NCBI GenBank assembly: GCA_023229465.1
Contig: JALNZE010000006.1
Span: 62,001 to 126,000, forward strand
Direction of reading: 5' to 3'
Length of the DNA stretch: 64,000 nt
From: Chitinophagaceae bacterium
GTDB lineage: Bacteria; Bacteroidota; Bacteroidia; Chitinophagales; Chitinophagaceae
Below are positions 26,561 through 35,554 of this stretch, piece after piece (positions within the stretch are counted from its first letter, which is position 1; every line of letters starts with the position of its first letter). Under the pieces are notes generated by a model that saw only the letters and a program-made list of their open reading frames with translations, made no database searches and was not told the origin of the DNA. A program made the translations under genes and the position numbers.

Positions 26561-27628
26561 ATGAAGCATTTAACTCTACGCATAGGTATCATTACGGCTG
26601 TTTTTTGCATGTTCATGGCATGTAAAAAAGAACTTAGTATTGAGAACGGTGGATTTGGCGGAACAGCACAGGGCGAACTGGTTGATTCTTTGGGCAATTG
26701 TAAATCTTACGTTATTACCGGTGAGTACAGTGTTGATTCGGCAATAAGTACTTCTACGCACTATACCTCAATTAAAGTAAATTTTACCGCGCAGGGCAAA
26801 TACAAAATTTATACTGATACGATAAATGGTATGTGGTTTCTCGATTCGGGTTTTGCGGTAAGTAGCGGAGAAGCTGTTATCAAACTAAAAGGGTATGGAA
26901 CACCCATACTTCCCAGGACCACTTATTTTACTATTTATTTTAATAACAATATTTGCGGTTTCGCCATAAGTGTTAACGGAAGTGTAATGGGCGGAGGTGG
27001 TAGCGGAGGAAGTGGTGGCGGTAGCGGGGGCGGCACAGGTTCGGGCGGTGATTATTTTCCAACAACATCAGGATCCTTCTGGACCTATCAATACTTACCC
27101 AAACTCGGAGCAATTGATACCTTTAAAGTAACTACTATTACCGGCCTGGTTCCTATTGATACCTTGAGCTATGCACAATTCGCCACTTCTTTAGCTGATA
27201 CGTTTTACTTTGCCAAAAATGGTAAAGGAACCTATTTTGCTTACAGCACCATTGATTTTGATTATACCTTTCTTTTTGATACCATCCCTGATAAGTTTAT
27301 CTCTTATCCCTTTCTGAAAGAGACTGCTTCTGTTACAGAAACCTGGGAAAGCGGCAGTTATGGGCCGGTTTGGACGAAGGGCGCAAGAGGCATATCTAAA
27401 GCGGTATTTACCATCATATCTATGAATGGAACGTATACCATCGCGGGAAAAACTTATCTGAATGTGATCAATGTAGAAAGGAAGATTCAGTTCCTGGCAG
27501 ATAACAGCAGTGGCAACTATCAGACTTTATTAATCGGGAATTCTTTTTATGCCAAAGGCTATGGTTTAATCGACCAGGTAATTGGCAATCAAAATGTTTC
27601 AATAGTCAGAACACCCACTATTCAATAA
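26561..27628 (+). CDS. Exported lipoprotein of unknown function with glycine-serine linker
   Basis: 355 aa. A lipoprotein signal peptide ends in FMAC (Cys21). Residues 22-143 form a first beta-rich domain (KVNFTAQGKYKIYTDT; TYFTIYFNN). Residues 144-163 are almost only Gly and Ser (GGGGSGGSGGGSGGGTGSGG). Residues 165-355 form a second domain beginning YFPTTSGSFWTYQYL, a motif often seen at the start of Bacteroidota outer-surface lipoprotein domains. I do not recognise a functional family. It converges with lspA. The flexible linker suggests two independently folded domains tethered at the cell surface. Confidence 0.85.
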   Translation: MKHLTLRIGIITAVFCMFMACKKELSIENGGFGGTAQGELVDSLGNCKSYVITGEYSVDSAISTSTHYTSIKVNFTAQGKYKIYTDTINGMWFLDSGFAVSSGEAVIKLKGYGTPILPRTTYFTIYFNNNICGFAISVNGSVMGGGGSGGSGGGSGGGTGSGGDYFPTTSGSFWTYQYLPKLGAIDTFKVTTITGLVPIDTLSYAQFATSLADTFYFAKNGKGTYFAYSTIDFDYTFLFDTIPDKFISYPFLKETASVTETWESGSYGPVWTKGARGISKAVFTIISMNGTYTIAGKTYLNVINVERKIQFLADNSSGNYQTLLIGNSFYAKGYGLIDQVIGNQNVSIVRTPTIQ

Positions 27629-27645
27629 ATAACAGGGAGCAGCCA

Positions 27646-28323
27646 TTAAAAAATCTGGTTTCTATCATTTACCAGGCTATCCGTTTCAATCGTATGATGT
27701 GTAACAATTTTATTCTTCCTGAAGAACCTGTTTTGAAAAAGAAGGATACTGATTACCCCGGTTGATATTGAGGCATCCGCAAGATTAAATACGGGCCGGA
27801 AAAATTCAAAATAATCACCTCCGATAAAAGGGAACCATGAGGGGTATTGTGCATTGGTGATGATGGGGAAATATAACATATCTACTACTTTACCATGCAA
27901 CAGGCCGTTATACCCTCCACCGGGGGGCAGTAACCTGGCAATATTTTGTGAAATGGGATTGCTTTGTTCAAATAGTAAACCATAAAAGAGGCTATCAATC
28001 AGGTTTCCCAGCGCGCCGGCATAAATTAATGAGGCACAGATGATGAATCCCCGGTGATATTTTTTACGAACAAAATCTCTCAATAAAAAACTTCCCCAGA
28101 TAACCGCTACCAAACGAAATAAAGTAAGCGCGATTTTTCCAAAACCACCCCCAAATTTCCAGCCCCAGGCCATGCCCTCATTCTCTACAAAATGCAGCCT
28201 AAACCAGTTACCCAGCATATTATGTTCTTCTCCGGCAAAATAGTGCAGCTTAATATAAAATTTCAAAGCCTGGTCGGCAAAGATGACCAGCAGAATGATA
28301 AATATGATTTGTCTTCCTTTCAC
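27646..28323 (-). CDS. lspA: Lipoprotein signal peptidase II
   Basis: 225 aa from GTG 28323. Aspartic protease of the inner membrane that removes signal peptides from lipidated prolipoproteins. The catalytic motifs are GALGNLIDSLFYG (first Asp) and VFNLADASISTG (second Asp). Four TM segments are visible, the first at IIFIILLVIFADQALKF. The frame can be extended to a TTG at 28347, but a perfect -7 box (TATCTTTG) ends on that codon, so the TTG would not be inside the transcript. The extension before the third motif is longer than in Escherichia coli LspA, as is usual in Bacteroidota. It matures the many lipoproteins in this window. Confidence 0.92.
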   Translation of the reverse strand: MKGRQIIFIILLVIFADQALKFYIKLHYFAGEEHNMLGNWFRLHFVENEGMAWGWKFGGGFGKIALTLFRLVAVIWGSFLLRDFVRKKYHRGFIICASLIYAGALGNLIDSLFYGLLFEQSNPISQNIARLLPPGGGYNGLLHGKVVDMLYFPIITNAQYPSWFPFIGGDYFEFFRPVFNLADASISTGVISILLFQNRFFRKNKIVTHHTIETDSLVNDRNQIF

Positions 28324-28344
28324 AAACTTTATTTTGATGGTGGG

Positions 28345-28352
28345 CAAAGATA
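28345..28352 (-). promoter_or_regulatory. Promoter -7 box of lspA
   Basis: TATCTTTG on the minus strand, a perfect consensus match, 21 bases before GTG 28323. It overlaps the alternative TTG start and so decides against it. No convincing -33. Confidence 0.5.
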
Positions 28353-28406
28353 GTATTTGAGTGTTACAGGTGCGATATCTTGTAAAAAGTTTAGCATTTG
28401 TACCTT

Positions 28407-30914
28407 TTATTCCTCCATATACACCCGTTTCACCCGTTGGCTGATGCCTGTTATGATCTCATAAGCTATGGTGCCCGACCATTGAGCCAGTAGCCTGACA
28501 GCTAAATGATTTCCAAAAATCTCGACCTCATCCTCCTCCTGTACACCGGGTATATCCGTAACGTCAATCATCGCCATATCCATACAAACATGCCCGATAA
28601 CCGGTGCCAGTTTCCCATGGAGGTACATGCTGCCGGTACCATTCCCAAATCGCCTGTCGTACCCATCGGCATACCCAATGCGTACGGTGGCAATCAGGCT
28701 GTCACGGTTAAGCGTTCCTTTACGGCTATACCCAATGGTATCAGCTTCCTTCACTTTTCTAATTTGTGCGATAGTAGATTTAAGTACCATCACTGTTTCA
28801 AGCGATAGTCCCTGTTCATCAGTACTTTCTACCCCATATAAACCTATACCCAGCCGAACCATCTCAAACTGGCAGCCGGGATGCCTGAAAATGGCTGCAG
28901 AATTGGCGATATGCCTGATAAATGAGTAACCCAGTTTCGTTCGCAGTAAAGCACAGGCTTCTGTAAATAATGCCATCTGATGCTCTGTAAAACTATCCTG
29001 CTCCGGACTTTCACTGGCCACCAGGTGACTGAAAACAGATTTAACAGCCATCGTATCCGCTTGTTGTAGTAACTGGGCCAGCGCAAGCGCATCACTAATT
29101 TCAAAACCCAGGCGATTCATACCTGTATTAAATTTGATATGCACAGGAAAAGTCTGTACGCCCTGGTGAGTAAGATAGGTATGAAACGAATGGTATAAGG
29201 GAAAAGAGAAGATTTCCGGTTCAAGGTGATACGTGGCTAATGCATCAAAACCGGCTTCATCCGGGTTCATCACCATAATGGGCAAACTGATGCCGGCCTT
29301 TCTTAGTTCTACCCCTTCATCTGCATAGGCTACCGCTAAGTAATCAACTTTATGATACTGAAGAATCCTGGCTACTTCTGCACTGCCGCTTCCATAGCTG
29401 AAAGCTTTCACCATGGCCATCAGTTTAGTTTCGGGCCGGAGTACTTTTTGGTACTCTTTGAGATTATGCACCATTGCCGAAAGATTAATCTCCATCACGG
29501 TCTGGTGTACTTTTTGCGCCAGCCAATTGGAAATTCTTTCAAACTCAAATACGCGTGCCCCTTTCAACAAAATGTATTCATCTTTAAAATGCTGCACACC
29601 CGCCTGCTGCAGAAATTCGGTGGTGGATTGATAAAAAAAAGCTGCCAATGGTTTTTTTCCCTTTGGCCTTTCTGCCTGGCAAAATAATTGTTGATATTTT
29701 ATGATAGCCGGACCAATCGCAATCAATTTATCAATGCCCCTGCCGGCAACGCTTAGTGCAATCGCACGGTACAACTCTTCTTCCGGCATACCGGATTGCA
29801 GAATATCGGATAAGATCAAACTACTTAATTGATTACCTGCCTGCTGTTGAAGATAATCGAGCGCCAGATCCAGTGATGACAGGTCATTGCTATAACTATC
29901 ATTCAATAAATAACAGTTATGAATGGCTTTCTTTAACTGCATCCGCATATCAACAGGTTCCAATTGCAGTATGCGTTCCTGTATCACACTCTCCGGATAT
30001 TGCATTTGCAGCAGTACACACCAGCAGGTAATGGCATTGTCGATAGAAATTTTATCGGTAAAAGGAATCCTGAGCACAATGGTTTGCCTCATATAGTCGG
30101 CTGTAACCATTGTGTGCTGATCCTGTTTTTCTGCAGTTATAATCCGAAGCGTAGCTTCCGTTTCTCTGCTCCAGCTAAAAAACCGGGTTTCGCCGGAGAA
30201 AAGATTTCTGTCGGCCGATTCAGGCAATAAAGAGGGCTGTATCCCTTCTCTGCCAAAAACCAATGAACCGGCCTGGCGAAACAGCCTCGCTTTTTCGGTT
30301 GCCTTCTGCTTTTTATTGGTAAATCCTTCACTATGCGCTTCTGCCAGGTTGGTAAATACACCCATTGTGGGTTGAATAATATTGGCAAGCATGGCCATTT
30401 CATGCACGGTAGAAATACCTGCTTCAAAAATGCCCAGCGTATGTTGCGCATTAATTTGCCAAACACTTAGCGGAACACCGATCTGTGAATTGTAGCTGCG
30501 CGGACTTCGTACAATCGTATGATCGGGCAGGAGTAATTGAAAGAGCCATTCCTTTACAATGGTCTTACCGTTACTTCCGGTAATACCTATCACAGGTATC
30601 CTGAACAAACTTCTGTGATAAGCGGCCAATTGCTGTAGGGCGGTGAGTACATCCGGTACTTCTAAAAATATTGCATCGGGAAAATCATTTATAGCAGGAC
30701 TATGCTTTACAACAAAATTTCTGACGCCCCGTTCATACACTTCCTTGATATAGCTATGACCATCCCGTCGCGGGCCACTAAGGGCAAAGAAGAGTGAGGT
30801 TTGAGGAAATACAATTTTCCTGCTGTCGGTTAACAGGTATTCAATCCCTGAATCATCTACGGGGCAAGGCAGTGCCTGAATAATTGCCGCAATATGTTTA
30901 ATGGTATAAGCCAA
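28407..30914 (-). CDS. Bifunctional MurF ligase / alanine racemase
   Basis: 835 aa fusion. Residues 1-465 are UDP-MurNAc-tripeptide:D-Ala-D-Ala ligase (MurF), with the P-loop GITGSNGKT (residues 110-118), GIFEAGIST and NDSYSNDLSSLDLAL. Residues 472-835 are alanine racemase, with the PLP-binding Lys503 in AMVKAFSYGSG, HIKFNTGMNRLG, GIGLYGVE and the conserved YSRKG and DGYDRRFGNG segments. One polypeptide thus makes D-Ala and adds D-Ala-D-Ala to the peptidoglycan precursor. The fusion is well known in Bacteroidota. Translation appears to start at TTG 30914, since an in-frame stop lies just upstream and no ATG precedes the MurF core. It lies 14 bases after terC. Confidence 0.95.
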   Translation of the reverse strand: MAYTIKHIAAIIQALPCPVDDSGIEYLLTDSRKIVFPQTSLFFALSGPRRDGHSYIKEVYERGVRNFVVKHSPAINDFPDAIFLEVPDVLTALQQLAAYHRSLFRIPVIGITGSNGKTIVKEWLFQLLLPDHTIVRSPRSYNSQIGVPLSVWQINAQHTLGIFEAGISTVHEMAMLANIIQPTMGVFTNLAEAHSEGFTNKKQKATEKARLFRQAGSLVFGREGIQPSLLPESADRNLFSGETRFFSWSRETEATLRIITAEKQDQHTMVTADYMRQTIVLRIPFTDKISIDNAITCWCVLLQMQYPESVIQERILQLEPVDMRMQLKKAIHNCYLLNDSYSNDLSSLDLALDYLQQQAGNQLSSLILSDILQSGMPEEELYRAIALSVAGRGIDKLIAIGPAIIKYQQLFCQAERPKGKKPLAAFFYQSTTEFLQQAGVQHFKDEYILLKGARVFEFERISNWLAQKVHQTVMEINLSAMVHNLKEYQKVLRPETKLMAMVKAFSYGSGSAEVARILQYHKVDYLAVAYADEGVELRKAGISLPIMVMNPDEAGFDALATYHLEPEIFSFPLYHSFHTYLTHQGVQTFPVHIKFNTGMNRLGFEISDALALAQLLQQADTMAVKSVFSHLVASESPEQDSFTEHQMALFTEACALLRTKLGYSFIRHIANSAAIFRHPGCQFEMVRLGIGLYGVESTDEQGLSLETVMVLKSTIAQIRKVKEADTIGYSRKGTLNRDSLIATVRIGYADGYDRRFGNGTGSMYLHGKLAPVIGHVCMDMAMIDVTDIPGVQEEDEVEIFGNHLAVRLLAQWSGTIAYEIITGISQRVKRVYMEE

Positions 30915-30928
30915 GATATCAGTATCAG

Positions 30929-31948
30929 TTAAAGAGAACCATCGTTCACATCTTTGGGTGTACCTTTTTTATTTACAAAAATGGAATAAAAAACAGATCC
31001 GGAAATACATACCAATATAACACCTAATGATAAGAATACCTGTGTAGATTTCGACATCCATTGATTCAGGTAATGTTCTCCCAACATTTTAACGCCAATA
31101 AAAATAAGTACCATGGCAATGCCCTGTTGCAGGTATTCAAATTTGGTTACAGCTCCCCTTAATAGAAAGAATAAGGAACGCAGGCCCAGTACAGCAAAAA
31201 TATTTGAGGTATAAATGACCAGGGGATCTTTGGATATACCCATTACGGCAGGGATGGAATCAAGTGCAAATACCAAATCAATGGCAGCCAGTAATACCAC
31301 TACCACAAATAAAGTAGTATAGGCGGGTTTCTCTTTTACACGGATGATGTACTTTCCGTTGCCATCATGATTAACAAGGGGCAGAAATTTTTTGAGAAAC
31401 CGGTACACTTTGGAATCATGCGGATCAAACTCCTGTTCTTCGTTTGCAGTAAACATTTTATAACCGGTATACAATAAGAAAACGCCGAACAGATATAATA
31501 TCCAGGAAAATCGGGCAACCAGGGCTACGCCGATAGTTATAAAAGCAACCCTGAATACAATTGCCATCAATATACCGATCAATAATACCCTTGGATAATG
31601 AATTTCTTTTACACTAAACGCGGAGAAGATGAGGATAAATACAAAAATATTATCAATACTCAGGCTCCACTCCATCAGGTAAGCGCTTAAAAACTCCAGG
31701 GCCAGTTGCGAGCCGGTTGCAGCAATACCTGTTGCAGTTGTTTCGGTATTTTCCGTCGCGAGAGCCGGACCCTGAATCCACATGAATACAAAAAACAGCA
31801 GGGCCAGCCCTACCCAAAAAAAAGTCTGGTACAAAGCCTGTTTAATCGTTATCGTTTGATTCTTTTTGCTGAGCAGACCCAGATCAAATACCAAAGCGAT
31901 AGCCAATACAATTCCGAACACTAAATAAACGACCTGGTGGGTAGACAT
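30929..31948 (-). CDS. TerC-family integral membrane protein
   Basis: 339 aa, eight to nine TM segments. The acidic membrane motifs of the family are present: YLMEWSLSIDNIFVFILIF (residues about 92-110) and LLAAIDLVFALDSIPAVMGI (about 220-239). TerC proteins are linked to tellurite resistance and to manganese export or cofactoring of exported metalloenzymes; which applies here is unknown. A hydrophilic loop with EEQEFDPHDSKVYRFLKK lies mid-protein. The gene has its own -7 box and appears to be cotranscribed with murF-alr. Confidence 0.9.
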   Translation of the reverse strand: MSTHQVVYLVFGIVLAIALVFDLGLLSKKNQTITIKQALYQTFFWVGLALLFFVFMWIQGPALATENTETTATGIAATGSQLALEFLSAYLMEWSLSIDNIFVFILIFSAFSVKEIHYPRVLLIGILMAIVFRVAFITIGVALVARFSWILYLFGVFLLYTGYKMFTANEEQEFDPHDSKVYRFLKKFLPLVNHDGNGKYIIRVKEKPAYTTLFVVVVLLAAIDLVFALDSIPAVMGISKDPLVIYTSNIFAVLGLRSLFFLLRGAVTKFEYLQQGIAMVLIFIGVKMLGEHYLNQWMSKSTQVFLSLGVILVCISGSVFYSIFVNKKGTPKDVNDGSL

Positions 31949-31965
31949 GCTTTTGATTTGAATGC

Positions 31966-31973
31966 CAAAGATA
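31966..31973 (-). promoter_or_regulatory. Promoter -7 box of terC / murF-alr
   Basis: TATCTTTG on the minus strand, a perfect consensus match, 17 bases before the terC ATG. It is identical to the box before lspA. Confidence 0.5.
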
Positions 31974-32046
31974 AACAGTTGAACGCTTTAAACAGATTTA
32001 CTAATTAACATAATGATTGATCTGCCTTTTCTGTTTAACAAGATAA

Positions 32047-33798
32047 TTACAACTCATATTTCTTTTTTCGCTGCCACTGAAAGAAAACACCTATTACTAT
32101 CACCAATGTAACCGGTAAAGCGATATTAATAAACTGCCACATAGTTTTTTGTTCTTCCACTTTGGTTTTATCCAGGAGGCGTAAAACAAAATCTTTGTTA
32201 CGGCTTTCAAAAAGATGGTTATTACTTACCAGGTAATCCATAGCGTTTAGAAAAAATTCCCGGTTGGCAAACCGGTAATTTTCCAGGGGCAATAAACCCA
32301 TGGCCAGGGGTCCTGCTGTGTTACTAACCGAATTGGTTACAATATCCGCGTCAGCCACCACAATTTGTTTGCCTGCTTTTATGCCTGCGCTAAGAAAAGG
32401 TTTGCCTGTTGATCGCAATACTGAATCCATCACATTCTTACTCAGTCGATTGCTGTAAAGAGAAGTAAATTTTCCCTCCAGTAAAACAGCAACGGGTATA
32501 TAGCTTTTATTAAAACTTACCAGATCATCATCCCCCTTTACGCTATTGATAGAAACGATTGCGGGGGAACTGATTCGGCGGCTATTGGTATCCGTTGCCA
32601 ATAAAATGGTTTTAAGAATACCAGGCGCTTTCACTGTATCAATACTTGATGGAAATATCGGCAACACCCTGTCCAGGTTATTAGAAATAGGGTTGTTGCT
32701 TCTGGCAGAGAGAAATGGATAATAAGGCCAGGGAGAGCGCTGCATTTTGGGGCTGCCATCAGCATTCGCGCCTACCACAATGGGTATCTTGGAGCAGTTG
32801 AGGTCCTGCACCAGATCCGGGTTGATACGAACGCCATATTTAAAAAGAAGGTCATCCAGGTTCAATCCCCGGTCAAACGCTGTATACTCAGCCTGGCTGC
32901 GCATCAAACTGTCCAGTTCTGCATGTAGTTTATCTATGAACCAGATAACATGACCACCATTCATAACAAACTGGTCAATTTTCAGTTTATCCTCATCAGT
33001 AAATGGCTGAGTGGGTTTTACAATCATCAAAGCATCCATCAATCCGGGATCCGGAAAACCCATTTTCAAATCAAATACTGCCAGCCGGTATTCATTACGC
33101 AGGCTTTCGCCCAAATCATTCACTTTAAAATCAGTGGGTTCCCCGTTTCCTACTACATACGCAACAGTAGGTACATATTTCCGGGTAAGTTTATCAATCG
33201 CGTTTGCAAACTTATATTCAAGCAACGCTTCCGCGGCATTCCGGGTAGCTTCCACATCTTCCTGCGGGTTATCGGTAATTACATTGTATTGTTTAAACAC
33301 TTTGCGGCTGCTGCGAAGGTCAACCGCAATGGGCTTTTGATTTTTCCGGTAACTTACCAATGCTGAGGGTATAATCAATTGATTAGTCTCTGTTTCAGTT
33401 TTGGAAGATGTTTGTTCATTCCTTTCGAAAACCACGCCTAATCTGGAAAGACTATCGTAGTATAACACTTTGGCAGTATCATTGGTAATCTCTTCCCCCG
33501 GTTTCTCAAAACTCACTTTAACCAGATTGCCTGATAAGGATTTGAACTCATCCAACAGGTCCTTTGTTGCCATACTCAGTTTTTTATAATCAGCGGGAAG
33601 GTCTCCGGTTAGAAATACCTGAATGGTAATCGCACTGTCTACATTTTGCAATAGTGTTTTGACAGAAGGGGTAAGGCTATATCTTTTTTCGGCAGTCAGA
33701 TCCAGCCGGTAAAAAATGAGTGTTGAGAGATAGATCAGGATCATGAAAAGCCCTGTTAAACCCCCAATACCCTGTTTATGATGCCATAATTTCCGCAT
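32047..33798 (-). CDS. gldG: Gliding-motility ABC transporter component GldG
   Basis: 583 aa. An N-terminal TM helix (GGLTGLFMILIYLSTLIFY) is followed by an extracytoplasmic ABC_transp_aux-type domain (SLTPSVKTLLQNVDSAITIQVFLTGDLPADYK, shown as SLTPSVKTLL and ITIQVFLTGDLP). The LMIVKPTQPFTDEDKLKIDQ region and a C-terminal TM helix (INIALPVTLVIVIGVFFQW) end the protein. GldA, GldF and GldG form an ABC transporter needed for gliding in Flavobacterium. The gene lies 11 bases downstream of gldF. The ATPase GldA is not in this window. Confidence 0.93.
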   Translation of the reverse strand: MRKLWHHKQGIGGLTGLFMILIYLSTLIFYRLDLTAEKRYSLTPSVKTLLQNVDSAITIQVFLTGDLPADYKKLSMATKDLLDEFKSLSGNLVKVSFEKPGEEITNDTAKVLYYDSLSRLGVVFERNEQTSSKTETETNQLIIPSALVSYRKNQKPIAVDLRSSRKVFKQYNVITDNPQEDVEATRNAAEALLEYKFANAIDKLTRKYVPTVAYVVGNGEPTDFKVNDLGESLRNEYRLAVFDLKMGFPDPGLMDALMIVKPTQPFTDEDKLKIDQFVMNGGHVIWFIDKLHAELDSLMRSQAEYTAFDRGLNLDDLLFKYGVRINPDLVQDLNCSKIPIVVGANADGSPKMQRSPWPYYPFLSARSNNPISNNLDRVLPIFPSSIDTVKAPGILKTILLATDTNSRRISSPAIVSINSVKGDDDLVSFNKSYIPVAVLLEGKFTSLYSNRLSKNVMDSVLRSTGKPFLSAGIKAGKQIVVADADIVTNSVSNTAGPLAMGLLPLENYRFANREFFLNAMDYLVSNNHLFESRNKDFVLRLLDKTKVEEQKTMWQFINIALPVTLVIVIGVFFQWQRKKKYEL

Positions 33799-33809
33799 GA
33801 AGAATAGAA

Positions 33810-34532
33810 TTAACGCTTAGTCAGATTTTTTTGTGTGATAGAAAGGAACAAAACGATGATTCCTATAAAATAAATAATATCCCTGCTGTCAATCACCCCC
33901 CTGCTGATACTGCGGTAATGAAAATTGATCCCCATCATTTCAATATAATAATCCAATCCTGCATTGAATACAGGTAATTTACTGATGGCATCAAACCCAT
34001 TGTATAAGAGAAAACAGACAAAAGCGCCTGAGATAAAGGCCACTACTGTGTTATTGGTTACACTACTGGCACATATTCCGATGGCAGTAAAAACGGCGCC
34101 TAAAAAAACAAGGCCAATATAACTGCCGATGGTAGCACCAATATCAATGCCACCGGTTATACTGAGTTGCTGAACCGATACTGCATAAATGATAGTTGGT
34201 AATAAAGCGGTAATCACAACCAATAGCGATCCATAAAATTTACCCCACACGATTTGTGCAGGTGTTAGGGGCATGGTTTTAAGTAATTCGAAAGTGCCTG
34301 CTTTGTACTCATCTGCCAGGCTGCGCATGGTGATGGTTGGAACGAGGAATAATAATATCCAGGGAGCCAGGTTAAAAAAACTGCCCAGCGAAGCATAGCC
34401 AAAGTATAAGATACTTGTATCAGGAAAAACAAAAAGGAAGAGGCCGTTCAGCAAAAGAAACACCACCAAAGCAATATAGCCGGTGAGGCTGCTGAAAAAT
34501 TGTTGCCATTCTTTTTTACAGATCATCCACAT
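33810..34532 (-). CDS. gldF: Gliding-motility ABC transporter permease GldF
   Basis: 240 aa, six TM helices. It starts MWMICKKEWQQFFSSLTGYIA and contains ADEYKAGTFELLKTMPLTPAQIVWGKF, the amphipathic segment typical of ABC-2 permeases. Length matches GldF. Forms an operon with gldG downstream. Confidence 0.92.
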   Translation of the reverse strand: MWMICKKEWQQFFSSLTGYIALVVFLLLNGLFLFVFPDTSILYFGYASLGSFFNLAPWILLFLVPTITMRSLADEYKAGTFELLKTMPLTPAQIVWGKFYGSLLVVITALLPTIIYAVSVQQLSITGGIDIGATIGSYIGLVFLGAVFTAIGICASSVTNNTVVAFISGAFVCFLLYNGFDAISKLPVFNAGLDYYIEMMGINFHYRSISRGVIDSRDIIYFIGIIVLFLSITQKNLTKR

Positions 34533-34623
34533 CTGCCAAAACTAACTGTTCTTGGGCAATCGGCGCATGGGTGTTGACTATTTGAAACCACTTTATGGAT
34601 TTTATCACATTTGTGCCTGGGGG

Positions 34624-34974
34624 TTATACGGCAAAGCTTTCCCCGCAGCCGCAACTTCTGCTGGCATTCGGGTTATTGAAATAGAAGCCCTTTCCATTTA
34701 ATCCGTCAGAAAAATCCAGTTCAGTATTCACTAAGTAAAGAAAGCTTTTGAGATCAGTAACTACTTTAATGCCATTGTCTTCAAACACCTGGTCCATCGG
34801 TTTCACTTCATTATCAAAATCCAGTTTATAGCTTAGGCCGGAGCATCCGCCACCTACCACGCCCACACGCAAAAAATAAGTATCATCTCCGCCCACACCT
34901 GCGTCTTCCATCAGTTGATGCACTTTCTTTTTGGCCTTATCACTTACGTAAATACTGTTTTCTGTAGCGGTCAT
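34624..34974 (-). CDS. A-type iron-sulfur carrier (IscA/SufA/ErpA family)
   Basis: 116 aa. The three conserved cysteines appear as GGGCSGLSY (about residue 43) and SCGCGESF at the C-terminus, the C-x64+-C-G-C arrangement that carries iron or 2Fe-2S clusters. It is the last gene of the iscS-iscU cluster, 44 bases after iscU. Which A-type paralogue it is cannot be settled from sequence alone. The upstream 40 bases are a nearly pure AT repeat. Confidence 0.92.
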   Translation of the reverse strand: MTATENSIYVSDKAKKKVHQLMEDAGVGGDDTYFLRVGVVGGGCSGLSYKLDFDNEVKPMDQVFEDNGIKVVTDLKSFLYLVNTELDFSDGLNGKGFYFNNPNASRSCGCGESFAV

Positions 34975-34978
34975 ACTT

Positions 34979-35012
34979 TTAATTAATAATTAGTAATTAG
35001 TAATTAATAATT
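34979..35012. repeat. AT-rich intergenic repeat (AATTAATAATTAGTAATT type)
   Basis: A low-complexity, partly self-complementary run of AATTA/ATTAGTA units separates the A-type carrier gene from iscU. Similar sequence occurs at 40212-40228 and 40736-40764. Confidence 0.5.
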
Positions 35013-35018
35013 TGGGAG

Positions 35019-35435
35019 TTAATGTATTTTTTCTTCGAAGACCAGTTCTTCGAGGTCGTTCTTTTTCCGGTAATCGTTGATGGCAGATTTGATGGCATCT
35101 TCTGCCAAAACTGAGCAGTGAATTTTTACCGGAGGAAGATTTAATTCTTCTACCAGATCCATATTATCTATCTGTACAGCCTGGTCAACGGTTTTACCCT
35201 TTAACCATTCTGTGGCCAGCGAAGAAGACGCGATAGCGGATCCGCAACCGAAGGTTTTGAATTTAGCATCGGTAATCACACCGGTTGCGTCATCCACTTC
35301 AATCTGCAAACGCATCACATCACCACACTCCGGAGCGCCTACCAAACCGGTGCCTACATTCTTCTTAGCCTTGTCCAACGTACCTACGTTTTTTGGATTG
35401 CTGTAATGATCAATTACTTTTTCTGAATATGCCAT
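35019..35435 (-). CDS. iscU: Iron-sulfur cluster assembly scaffold IscU
   Basis: 138 aa. The three cluster-ligand cysteines lie in GAPECGDVMRL, FGCGSAIASSS and VKIHCSVLAEDAIKSA. The segment LPPVKIHC carries the Lys-x-His-Cys element close to the usual co-chaperone (HscA) binding site. It assembles clusters from sulfide supplied by IscS, encoded upstream, and passes them to the A-type carrier, encoded downstream. Confidence 0.95.
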   Translation of the reverse strand: MAYSEKVIDHYSNPKNVGTLDKAKKNVGTGLVGAPECGDVMRLQIEVDDATGVITDAKFKTFGCGSAIASSSLATEWLKGKTVDQAVQIDNMDLVEELNLPPVKIHCSVLAEDAIKSAINDYRKKNDLEELVFEEKIH

Positions 35436-35440
35436 AATAT

Positions 35441-35554
35441 TAATTTGAAAATTTGAAAATTAGTTAATTTGAAAATGAGGAAAAACATTTTACATTTCAT
35501 GGTAAGCTAATTTGAACTCATTTTCAAATTTTCAAATTAGCTCATTTTCAAATT
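35441..35554. repeat. Inverted AATTTGAAAATGAG repeats between iscS and iscU
   Basis: The left arm (35441-35480) and right arm (35517-35554) are built of AATTTGAAAAT units in opposite orientation. The stretch AATTTGAAAATGAG at 35466-35479 is a perfect reverse complement of 35517-35530. Related units occur at 45101-45137. The hairpin lies wholly within the intercistronic gap. Confidence 0.55.
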
